DNA of 64,000 nucleotides. It comes from Olsenella uli. GTDB lineage: Bacteria > Actinomycetota > Coriobacteriia > Coriobacteriales > Atopobiaceae. The stretch lies in assembly GCF_901212655.1 (NCBI RefSeq), contig NZ_CAAKON010000021.1:1-64000 (forward strand), given 5' to 3'. Under the pieces are notes generated by a model. That model made no database searches. It had not been told where the DNA came from and was given only the letters and a program-made list of their open reading frames with translations. This document shows positions 25,806 through 33,581 of this stretch, one piece after another. The position numbers and the translations under genes are program-made. Each line of letters starts with the position of its first letter. The stretch's first letter is position 1.

Positions 25806-25850
25806 CGGGAGTCTCGTTTTCCCTTAATTTGGACGAGGCTCCCGTTTTGT
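25806..25850 (+). terminator. Rho-independent terminator after peptidase operon
   Basis: An 11-position stem (25806-25816 with 25834-25844, one wobble) is followed by TTTTGTT. It terminates the aminopeptidase and small peptide genes. Confidence 0.85.
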
Positions 25851-25950
25851 TGCGTGTCCTTTCGTCAGGTTCGCACGTGCGTGATACCATGCCGTGCGGA
25901 ACAACGACCGGGCACGCAGGCACAAACGCGCCCCAGAACAGGAGCCCCCG

Positions 25951-26922
25951 ATGAACGTACCCCAGGCACTCGAGCATGCGAACGCCTTCTTCTTCCCCGA
26001 GCTCGTCTATGGCAGCGGCTTTGGCGCCATGGACTCCGAGCGCCAGAAGAACGAGGAGGCCATGCAGACGCTGCGCGAGGAGTTCGCCAAGAACGACAAT
26101 CCCCCGTTTACGTATGACGTCATCCGCGACCTCGCAGACCGCAACCGCGACCTCGTGGACCAGATGGGCACGGAGCGCCTCAACAACGTGCGAGACTCCA
26201 GCCTCGCCCGCGGCATGAGTGACGACGACCTCTGCGGCCAGGTGGCGGCGCTGCAGAAGCGCAAGAAGTCCACGGTCATCCGCGAGGTTGGCGGCGACCG
26301 CAACAATCTCGGTGTTGCCTACGTCACCAAGCCCATCAAGGGCACCATCCTCGGCATCGACATCGAGACCACTGACCGTTACCCAGACCGTGGGTACATC
26401 ATCAACGTGGGCTTCGAGCTCATGGACCTCGGCCCGGACACCGTGCCCTATGACCCCGAGGTCTATTTCTGCGGCCTGCCCGAGATGTACCGCGAGAAGG
26501 GCGTGCCCCTGGAGCGCATCCACCACATCACCTGGGCGGACGTCGACGGCAAGACGCCCTTCCGTCAGAACAAGGCTCTGCAGGCCAAGATTCTCAAGCT
26601 CATGAAGAAGTACCCGTTCATGGCCCACAACGCCGCGTTCGAGGACAGCTGGTTCACCCTGCACCTCGATGGCTACGCCGAGGCACGCAAGGCCGGCAAG
26701 ATTGTGCCCATCGACTCGCGCGACATCTGCCGTCAGCTCGACCCCGAGGTCAAGACCTTGCCGCGTGAGTCCAGCCCGGCCGCGCTCGAAAACTGGGCGC
26801 GCCGCCGTGGCACGCTGCGGGCCAGCGAGAATGAGGTGCACCAGGGCCTCGACGACACCGAGCTCATGCTAAAGACCGTACAGGCCGAGTTCGACGCCCG
26901 CAACTGCTTCAAGACCGCGTAG
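25951..26922 (+). CDS. 3'-5' exonuclease, DnaQ/RNase T-like
   Basis: The 323-residue protein has a DEDDh exonuclease domain from about residue 130: ILGIDIETTD supplies the first Asp-Glu pair, PFMAHNAAFEDSWF the second Asp, and EVHQGLDDTE the catalytic His and last Asp. The first 125 residues are charged and not recognised; they may bind a partner or nucleic acid. Length and arrangement differ from polymerase III epsilon, so a repair or RNA-trimming role is more likely. ATG 25951 has AGGAG at good spacing. Confidence 0.8.
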   Translation: MNVPQALEHANAFFFPELVYGSGFGAMDSERQKNEEAMQTLREEFAKNDNPPFTYDVIRDLADRNRDLVDQMGTERLNNVRDSSLARGMSDDDLCGQVAALQKRKKSTVIREVGGDRNNLGVAYVTKPIKGTILGIDIETTDRYPDRGYIINVGFELMDLGPDTVPYDPEVYFCGLPEMYREKGVPLERIHHITWADVDGKTPFRQNKALQAKILKLMKKYPFMAHNAAFEDSWFTLHLDGYAEARKAGKIVPIDSRDICRQLDPEVKTLPRESSPAALENWARRRGTLRASENEVHQGLDDTELMLKTVQAEFDARNCFKTA

Positions 26923-27107
26923 CTTCCAGCAGGAGCCGACCAGAGGAGCCATAAGCGCAAGCATTGGCCTCGCCAAGGCCTGCGCAACGCCGCTCGCACG
27001 TCCTAGCAACCCGCTCACCAGAGCTGACAGAAATCTCACCTGGCACACCATCGCCGGTGCGCCAGCCTGACCGAAACCTCTGCCACCACACCAATCGGGA
27101 AGTCACC

Positions 27108-28544
27108 ATGAGGGCTCTGCTGAGCGACCTTGATAGCGCCACCCTCGAGCAATTGGGGGTGGCGTCTGAATTTGACGTCATATACGCCAGGGAGGAACTC
27201 GAGCGCGGCCATGCCTGCAGGGGATGCTTCGGCTGCTGGGTAACCTCGCCAGGCACCTGTGTCATGCGAGATGGGCTCGAGCAGCTCGGCCGCCTCCTTG
27301 GTACGGCGGACGAGCTCGTCGTGGTAAGCCGCAACACCCATGGAGGATTCAGCTCCCTCGTGAAGCGCGGGCTTGACCGGACGCTTCCCTACCTACATCC
27401 CTGCTTTCGCATCGTTGACGGGGAGCTCCACCATCGCATGCGCTATGACGGCTCGCTGCGCTCCGGTGGCACCGGAACAAGGCTTCGCGAGCGAATTGTC
27501 CTCTACGGTCCAAGCACCCCATCCGAGCGCGAGGGATTCCTCGCAACAGCCGCCGCAAGCCAGCTCAACCAAGACACGGACATCAGGGGCGTCTGGTTCT
27601 GCGAAGACACCCTCGACATACCCGCCTGCCTCACCGAGAGCGAGATGCCCTTCAGAGCTGGGCGGAGAGGCGCAGGCGACGTACTCAAGGCCTCTCCCCT
27701 TGAGCTCGAGGAGGGTGCGCGGCAACATAGCAGGCAGCCGCATTGCCCCACGCGCATCGGGCTCATCCACGGAAGTCCCCGAGGTGCACAAAGCGCAACC
27801 CACGCGCTGCTCGAGGACTTCTCGGACGCCCTCGCGGCCTACGACCGGCTTGGCGGCGCGAGCAAGGCCCCGCGCGCGACGGTCCGCTTCAGGAGCCTGC
27901 CCTCAGGCGTGCTCGCGCTCGCAGAAGACGGCGGTGGCCGGGGGACGGCAGGCAGGCCCATGGTGGCAGAAGCCACGACGGAGCCGGCCGCAGCGGAGCT
28001 CTCCCGCTGCGATGCCATCGTCATCGCCTATCCGCTCTACATGGACGCCCTGCCGTCCAACCTCCTGGCAACGCTCGACCAGCTGTGCGCAACGAAGGCA
28101 ATCGCACGAGGCACCCGCATCTATGCCATCTCCAACCTCGGGTTTTATGAGCCTGAGCAAATCATGACGTCATTTGCGGTGCTGAGGAACTGGTGCGAGG
28201 CGACGGGAGCCACCTGGAGCGGTGGGCTTGCCGTGGGCGCCGGCGGCATGCTGCCCAAGGTTGCCGACACGCCCCGGATGGGCGCCCTGCGCAGGGCCAC
28301 CTCCGAGGCCATGGACAGGCTCATCGTTGCCGTACGCTCCGGCCTTTCCGTCTCCGAGTCGGCGAAGTTCGCGGACGAGCGTAGACGGGCCGCCGAGCTT
28401 GCGGAGCTGAACGTCATTGCGACTCGCTGCGCGCTTCCGCGCATCGCGTACAGGGCCGTGGTCGAGCTCGGCTGGCACGCCGGATGCAAAAAGGCGGACA
28501 CCGACATCAACGCGGCACCCGCCTTCAGCCTCGATTCCCGTTAG
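27108..28544 (+). CDS. Two-domain flavodoxin-like NAD(P)H-dependent oxidoreductase
   Basis: In this 478-residue protein the N-terminal part (residues 1-100) contains a cysteine-rich segment CRGCFGCWVTSPGTC characteristic of NAD(P)H-dependent FMN-reductase-like proteins with a possible iron-sulfur or thiol site. A second flavodoxin-like domain starts near residue 225 (IGLIHGSPRGAQSATHALLE) and contains DAIVIAYPLYMDALPSNLL. It is therefore a duplication or fusion of two FMN-reductase-type folds. Redox partner and substrate are unknown. Its stop overlaps the stop of the convergent glycosidase gene by 4 bases. Confidence 0.65.
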   Translation: MRALLSDLDSATLEQLGVASEFDVIYAREELERGHACRGCFGCWVTSPGTCVMRDGLEQLGRLLGTADELVVVSRNTHGGFSSLVKRGLDRTLPYLHPCFRIVDGELHHRMRYDGSLRSGGTGTRLRERIVLYGPSTPSEREGFLATAAASQLNQDTDIRGVWFCEDTLDIPACLTESEMPFRAGRRGAGDVLKASPLELEEGARQHSRQPHCPTRIGLIHGSPRGAQSATHALLEDFSDALAAYDRLGGASKAPRATVRFRSLPSGVLALAEDGGGRGTAGRPMVAEATTEPAAAELSRCDAIVIAYPLYMDALPSNLLATLDQLCATKAIARGTRIYAISNLGFYEPEQIMTSFAVLRNWCEATGATWSGGLAVGAGGMLPKVADTPRMGALRRATSEAMDRLIVAVRSGLSVSESAKFADERRRAAELAELNVIATRCALPRIAYRAVVELGWHAGCKKADTDINAAPAFSLDSR

Positions 28545-30007
28545 GTGCGCAGCAGGTAGCGCACCTCATACGGGGCAATTTCAAGCGAGCCGCCAAGCTC
28601 CACCGACTCCCCCGCCTGGACGTCACCAGACCCAAGGAGCTCGACGAAGGTGCCGTTGAGCTCACCCGCATTGAACGTAAGCGAATCACCCACGGCATTC
28701 ACGGCAACGAGCACGCATGCGTCGTCACACGCCCGCTCGAAGAGCAGCTGCTTATTCTGGATCACCACGTTGCGGTAGGCCCCATAGCAGAGCGCACGCT
28801 CCACACGAACGGCCGCGTCGGCAGACACGCCCTCGGCATGGCCGCCACGCACGGCAACGAGCGACCGTACGAAGCCCGAGAGCTCGTTGTCGACCGGGAC
28901 CTCAAAGGCCGGGCGCAAGTCGAAGTCATCATGCGCGCCCTTAGTGCCCGTGGCGCCCCACTCGCTGCCGTAGTACACGCACGGAATACCCGGCATACCA
29001 AAGAGCACGCCGTACGCCGGACGAATGCAAGCCGGGTTGGCAAGGATGCTCGCCAGGCGCGTCACGTCATGGTTGTCGGCAAAGCTCAGCAGATGCATGC
29101 CTCGGTAGATGCACCAGGGGTCGCCACCATACTGACGGTGGAGGGAGTGAGCGATCTCGAACAAATTCTGGCTGTTGAAGCTCGAGTAGAGTCCCTTGTA
29201 GCACTCGTAGTTGGTGCAGGAGTGCAGCATACCGTCGCTCACGATCTGGTTGTAGTCACCGTGGAGCGTCTCGCCGATGAGGACGAAGTCGCCACCAAGA
29301 CGCGCGGGCGCGGCGCCAGGCTCAAAGCGCCCGAGGTCCTCAGCCGCACTCTCAGGCACCTCGACCGAGAGCCCGTTGGCCAGCTCACGGAGCCGATGCA
29401 TGAAGTCACGGTCCAGGCTGTAGGCCACGTCCAGCCGCAGCCCATCGATGCCAAAGCCATGCACCCAGCCGCGCACGCAGCCCAACAGGTAGTCAACGAC
29501 GGCCGGATTGCGCAGGTTGAGCTTGACGAGCTCAAAATGGCCCTCCCATCCCTCGTACCAGAAGCCGTCGTTGTAGTTGGAGTTTCCGTCGAAGCTGATG
29601 ATGAACCAGTCCTTGTACGGAGAGTCCCACTTCTTCTCCTGGACGTCGCGGAAAGCCCAGAAGCCGCGACCCACGTGGTTGAAGACCGCGTCGAGCACCA
29701 CGCGAACGCCCCGCCCGTGCAACGAGCGCACCACATCGGCAAAGTCGGCGTTGGAGCCAAGACGCCGGTCGAGGCACGTGAGATCACGCGTGTCGTAGCC
29801 ATGGGAGTCGCTCTCGAACACCGGGTTCAGCAACACGGAGCCAAATCCCATCTTGCCGAGGTACGGGGCCCAATCGGCCACCTTTCGGATGGGGGCTCCG
29901 GCACCCTGCGGCGCCGGAGCCCCCTCGCCCACCGGTGCGTTCTCGCGAGGGGCACCGCAAAAGCCAAGCGGATATATCTGGTAGAACGTCGACTCATAAG
30001 CCCACAT
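28541..30007 (-). CDS. GH13 alpha-amylase-family glycosidase
   Basis: A 488-residue enzyme of the alpha-amylase clan, resembling cyclomaltodextrinase/neopullulanase-like members. The barrel motifs are all present: DAVFNHVGR, GLRLDVAY with nucleophile Asp193, LIGETLHGD with acid/base Glu246, and FADNHD with Asp314. No signal peptide is seen, so it should act inside the cell on maltodextrin or related alpha-glucans. A C-terminal beta domain follows. No maltose transporter is near. An Ala/Pro/Gly-rich loop at residues 24-40 is inserted near the N-terminus. Confidence 0.85.
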   Translation of the reverse strand: MWAYESTFYQIYPLGFCGAPRENAPVGEGAPAPQGAGAPIRKVADWAPYLGKMGFGSVLLNPVFESDSHGYDTRDLTCLDRRLGSNADFADVVRSLHGRGVRVVLDAVFNHVGRGFWAFRDVQEKKWDSPYKDWFIISFDGNSNYNDGFWYEGWEGHFELVKLNLRNPAVVDYLLGCVRGWVHGFGIDGLRLDVAYSLDRDFMHRLRELANGLSVEVPESAAEDLGRFEPGAAPARLGGDFVLIGETLHGDYNQIVSDGMLHSCTNYECYKGLYSSFNSQNLFEIAHSLHRQYGGDPWCIYRGMHLLSFADNHDVTRLASILANPACIRPAYGVLFGMPGIPCVYYGSEWGATGTKGAHDDFDLRPAFEVPVDNELSGFVRSLVAVRGGHAEGVSADAAVRVERALCYGAYRNVVIQNKQLLFERACDDACVLVAVNAVGDSLTFNAGELNGTFVELLGSGDVQAGESVELGGSLEIAPYEVRYLLRT

Positions 30008-30139
30008 GACATCCTCCGTTCGTCAAACCCGCAGACCGGCAACCCCCACGCCGGCACCGTGCGGGCATGCCCGCCGCTCCCAAAAGCGGAGGGAGAGGGC
30101 CGTGCCTCGAACCAGTCCACACCCCTCCAGGCCCACGGC

Positions 30140-31120
30140 CTACAGGTACTTGCGCCAGTCGTCCTCGCCCTCGTCGTCGTCATCGGGGGCTTCCGCCTGA
30201 CTGACCTCTGCCTTCGCCTTGGCCTCGGCCGCAGCGGCACGGCTCACATACGGATCGCTGTTCTCCTCGGGGAACTTTGCGAAGGCGTGCTGGAAGTGCT
30301 CAAGGTTCTCGTCATGGCGGCCCTTGGGCACGGCAAACGTCACCTGACTGAACGCATGGGTGCCGCTCGCGAGCTCCTCACGGAACATGCGGGCCACCAT
30401 CCCGGCGTCCCACCCAAAGACGCCGCAGCCAAAGGCGCCCAACAACAGCTTGTCGTGACCGAGCTGATCTGCAATGCCCAGCACGAGGCGAATGCGGCTG
30501 CGCATCGAGCGCTCGAGCGTCTTGGCATCGACGTGATACTCCGCACGGGCACGGCGCGAGTTGGGTGCAGACGCCACGATGACGTCGGCATACGAATGGA
30601 ACCTGTCGCGCTCGAAGCGCACCTTGGGAACCACGACCACACGGTCACGATACAGCTCGCAATTGATGTTGCGGCGCCTGTTCTCGGCGTACCAGCCACC
30701 AAATTGCTTCAGCACGTTGTAGAGGAACGACTCGGCGCAAAGGGACTCCTCCTGGGCCATGGTGCCGCGGTCGTAGCCGCCGCCCGGGTAGGTGAAGGAG
30801 GCAAAATCGAGCACCGCCAGGTCGCAGGCGCTCGCGATGCCGCGCCCGAGCTCGAGCACGGCACCCACGCTGTCCTGCTCGATCACGGACACCGTGGGTA
30901 CCACGGCCGCGGCTCCGTCCTTGGGCTTCGGTGCCGCGTCGTAGAAGGTAGCGCCCTTGGCCGAGCGCTCAATCTCGTTTGCGAAGCGGTCGTGCATCTC
31001 GGCAGTGTGAGAGACGGCCTGAGCCTTGCGCTCGTCCCTGCGATTATCACGCCCCGCGCGTGTGCGCTCGTCCCTACGACCCCCGCGGCGGGCATTCCTA
31101 CGCTCGTTCGTGTCAGCCAT
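30140..31120 (-). CDS. Microbial-type PARG (TIGR02452) macrodomain protein
   Basis: The 326-residue protein contains the hallmark of poly(ADP-ribose) glycohydrolase-like macrodomains, FTYPGGGYDRGTMAQEESL, where GGG and the QEE pair bind and hydrolyse ADP-ribose. A second motif is LLLGAFGCGVFGWD. It would remove ADP-ribose from proteins or nucleic acids. The N-terminal 35 residues are strongly basic (RRGGRRDERTRAGRDNRRDE), suggesting nucleic-acid contact, and the C-terminal 30 are acidic. ATG 31120 has GAGGGG upstream. No ADP-ribosyltransferase partner is seen nearby. Confidence 0.85.
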   Translation of the reverse strand: MADTNERRNARRGGRRDERTRAGRDNRRDERKAQAVSHTAEMHDRFANEIERSAKGATFYDAAPKPKDGAAAVVPTVSVIEQDSVGAVLELGRGIASACDLAVLDFASFTYPGGGYDRGTMAQEESLCAESFLYNVLKQFGGWYAENRRRNINCELYRDRVVVVPKVRFERDRFHSYADVIVASAPNSRRARAEYHVDAKTLERSMRSRIRLVLGIADQLGHDKLLLGAFGCGVFGWDAGMVARMFREELASGTHAFSQVTFAVPKGRHDENLEHFQHAFAKFPEENSDPYVSRAAAAEAKAKAEVSQAEAPDDDDEGEDDWRKYL

Positions 31121-31453
31121 GAGTATCCCCTCGCGAAGAAAACGGCAGTTAGGCGCATTGTAGAGCCTAAGAGCTGGCTTGTTGAGGACGACAGTTGCCC
31201 GCAGCCGCACGCATCCACGCTCAACGCCCTGCGCCCAAGAGCACAAGCAGCCTCTGCACAACTCGACACCTCAGGCTTGTGGCCGATGGTACCGCCCCGA
31301 GGAGTGGAGTGCGGCAACGCCCGGGCTCGTGCCGTCCGCCCGCCCGAAACGGCCCGCTCACAGACACGTTGGCCGCCCGAATTGACGATTGGGCCATCAT
31401 GAGTGGGAAATTCTCCCAACATTGGGAACTTGGACCAACGATATGGAGGACAC
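31121..31453. other. Intergenic, divergent promoters
   Basis: About 330 bases between the PARG and EIIA genes. A TTGACG at 31382-31387 on the plus strand could be a -35 box but no good -10 follows at 17 bases. No gene or repeat recognised. Confidence 0.35.
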
Positions 31454-32017
31454 ATGGGTCTGCTGAGCATGATTAAAGGCGTGATTACGAGCACCGGCAC
31501 CTCGGACAAGCCGATATCGGCCACGTTCGCGACACGCCCGGACACCGTCTACGCCCCCATCACGGGCGTGCTCGTCCCGCTCAAGGAAATCAACGACACC
31601 GTCGTCTCCGGGGGACTTCTCGGCGATGGCTACGGCATCCTGCCCTTTGGCTCAAACGTGCTGTACTCCCCGGTCAACGGGCGCGTCGCCGCCACCACCG
31701 TCACCAACCACGCCATCGGCATCCTCGGCGAGGGCGGCGTTGAGGTCCTCATCCACATCGGCCTCGGCACGGTGGACATGCAGGGCAAGGGCTTCAGCAG
31801 GCTCGTCGAGTCCAACCGCAGCGTAAAGGCCGGCGACCCGCTCATCGTCTTCGACCCGGACGCCATCGAGGCGGCGGGGCACGAGAACGTGGTGATCGTG
31901 GCCGTCTCCAACACGGACGACAAGACCTCCGTGGACCACGTGGGCGAGTCCGGCACCCTGCTTGGCGGGCGCCCGCTCGTCAAGCTTGGCGACCCGATTC
32001 TGATCGTGAGAAAGTAG
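31454..32017 (+). CDS. PTS system EIIA component, glucose type
   Basis: The 187-residue protein is a stand-alone glucose-class EIIA. His101 in VEVLIHIGLGT is the phospho-acceptor and His86 in TVTNHAIGI is the supporting histidine. The core APITGVLVPLKEI is typical. It would pass phosphate from HPr to an EIIB domain. No EIIBC is adjacent, so partner and sugar are open. ATG 31454 has GGAGGA at 3 bases, and the preceding in-frame ATG at 31403 has none. Confidence 0.9.
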   Translation: MGLLSMIKGVITSTGTSDKPISATFATRPDTVYAPITGVLVPLKEINDTVVSGGLLGDGYGILPFGSNVLYSPVNGRVAATTVTNHAIGILGEGGVEVLIHIGLGTVDMQGKGFSRLVESNRSVKAGDPLIVFDPDAIEAAGHENVVIVAVSNTDDKTSVDHVGESGTLLGGRPLVKLGDPILIVRK

Positions 32018-32034
32018 CGGCGGCGGCGCATCGC

Positions 32035-32070
32035 GCGGCGGGTTCGTGCCCAGCGGCGGGTTCGTGCCCA
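32035..32070. repeat. 18-bp perfect tandem duplication
   Basis: gcggcgggttcgtgccca is present at 32035-32052 and again at 32053-32070, between the EIIA and glutaredoxin stops. Confidence 0.85.
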
Positions 32071-32097
32071 TCTGGCGGCTAGGGGGCCAACCGCGCC

Positions 32098-32337
32098 CTA
32101 GGCCACGTGCGCGTCCAGGTAGGCAATGATGTCATCGGACTCGTAGAGCGGCTTGCCATCAATGAACAGGCAGGGGCACTGGACCTTGCCTCCAACTGCC
32201 TCGAGGGTCTTGCGTGCCTCCGCGTCCTCGCTGACGTTGCGAACCGGGAGCTCGATGCCGCGGTCCTTCATGAACGTGAGCACCTTGGCGCAGTACGGGC
32301 AACCGGTCAGGACAAAGAGCTCATAGACGCTATCCAT
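32098..32337 (-). CDS. Glutaredoxin-like protein
   Basis: A 79-residue thioredoxin-fold protein with the redox pair TGCPYC (Cys13, Cys16), the cis-Pro region VQCPCLFIDGKPLY and a C-terminal helix SDDIIAYLDAHVA. It would reduce protein disulfides or mixed disulfides in the cytoplasm. An extra Cys pair (residues 54 and 56) lies next to the cis-proline. A double palindrome sits about 23 bases upstream of its start. Confidence 0.88.
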   Translation of the reverse strand: MDSVYELFVLTGCPYCAKVLTFMKDRGIELPVRNVSEDAEARKTLEAVGGKVQCPCLFIDGKPLYESDDIIAYLDAHVA

Positions 32338-32677
32338 GGGATTCTCCCTTCATATGGACGCGGGCATGCCCGTATGTGGCATGCCCGCGAACTCACGAGC
32401 TTTCGCTACGCATATACCCCGTCAGATGCGAGGGCAAACGAACTGTCCGCGTAGACGGCAGGCAGCCGCGGCTTTCGAGGGAGAGCCATGATCGGCAGCG
32501 AGGGCCAAACAAACCGCCCATGGGGCCAGGTCCAGTTCGCCACAAAGGCCCATGCCCGAGGCCACGATGTTAGCTCAGAAACCGGGTCCAAAATAACAAC
32601 ATAAGGAGCCAAGCGCCCGCGGGGCCCAAATATGCCGCGCGCCCGAACAGACTGCGCGCTAAACGACAGTGGCGGCC
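32338..32677. promoter_or_regulatory. Intergenic with double palindrome 32360-32388
   Basis: gcgggcatgcc (32360-32370) and ggcatgcccgc (32378-32388) form an 11-bp stem with a 7-base loop, and each arm contains the palindrome GGGCATGCCC or most of it. On the minus strand it is just upstream of the glutaredoxin ribosome site. It could be an operator or a terminator of an upstream unit. The remaining 290 bases hold nothing recognised. Confidence 0.5.
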
Positions 32678-33382
32678 TCACTGCTCCCCAAGCCAGGCGG
32701 TAAGACGCTGCTCCTCGGCGGAACCCTCGGGAACGCCCTTGCCGTAGGTCTTGCGCCCCGCCGCTATCAGCGAGGCGATCTCGCCATGGAGGCCAGGGTT
32801 TGCGCCCAAGACCTCCATCGGCACCACCAGTGGCTCGCCCTCGAGCCCCTCGCGCAGGTAGGCATTGATGCCAAGCATGTTGTAGAGCATGGAGCTGTTC
32901 TTGCCATCGTCGCAGGGAAAGACGTTGCCAAAGTCGCAGTCAAAGCTCTCGCCCGTGAGCGAGAACCAGGGGACCCGAGCCTCGCTGCCGTCTGCCAGAA
33001 CCTCGACGAAGCCGAGCTCCTCGATACGCACGTCGAACTCGCACGAGAGGCTCTCCAGCGCATCGCCAACGCTGCCTTGGGCCCCGTGGTTGGCGAAGTA
33101 GGAATACACCTCGTTCTTGCGCGTCTGAAAGAACGTAAAGGGCCGCACGGCCATAAGGGTGCCAAAGACGGCAATGACAACCATGAGCACGAGGGTGGAG
33201 AGTCCCTCGAGGGACGGGCCGGAGAGCTGCTTGACAAGCGTGGAGACCGAGAGCATCCAGCCCACGACGGCGCACCCGATGCCCACCTTGCGCATGTACC
33301 TCTGGTTTTGGGCAAGGTAGAGCTGCTTGAACCGGCCGAAGTCCATAACGACGTGATACGTGACACCCGACAATGCCGCCAT
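32678..33382 (-). CDS. Two-helix membrane protein of unknown function
   Basis: The 234-residue product has about 30 polar residues, then two hydrophobic helices (residues 33-50 and 62-82), and a soluble C-terminal domain of about 150 residues with alternating strands. This layout is that of YcxB-like proteins, but I cannot confirm membership. ATG 33382 has GAGGAGG upstream. No transporter or enzyme motif is visible. It is divergent from the ATPase gene at 33,582. Confidence 0.6.
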   Translation of the reverse strand: MAALSGVTYHVVMDFGRFKQLYLAQNQRYMRKVGIGCAVVGWMLSVSTLVKQLSGPSLEGLSTLVLMVVIAVFGTLMAVRPFTFFQTRKNEVYSYFANHGAQGSVGDALESLSCEFDVRIEELGFVEVLADGSEARVPWFSLTGESFDCDFGNVFPCDDGKNSSMLYNMLGINAYLREGLEGEPLVVPMEVLGANPGLHGEIASLIAAGRKTYGKGVPEGSAEEQRLTAWLGEQ

Positions 33383-33581
33383 GCGTCCTCCTCTGCCCGG
33401 GCCGACACGGTCCGGAACGACTATGCCCCGAGTCTACGAGTTCGAGGGGAATCCACTGTAAGGAATCCGTCTCGCGCTTGTAAACCCACGGCACCCCACG
33501 AGGCGGGGAAAGGGCTTAATTGGCAGATGTTACCTTTTGGCTCGACTATGCTGTTCTATCAAACGACCGAAAGGGACAATC

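Noticed and set aside
28484..31402. Long plus-strand frame of over 900 codons opposite the glycosidase and PARG genes
   Set aside because: It spans two genes and their spacer on the other strand, which have full family motifs; it shows no recognisable domain.
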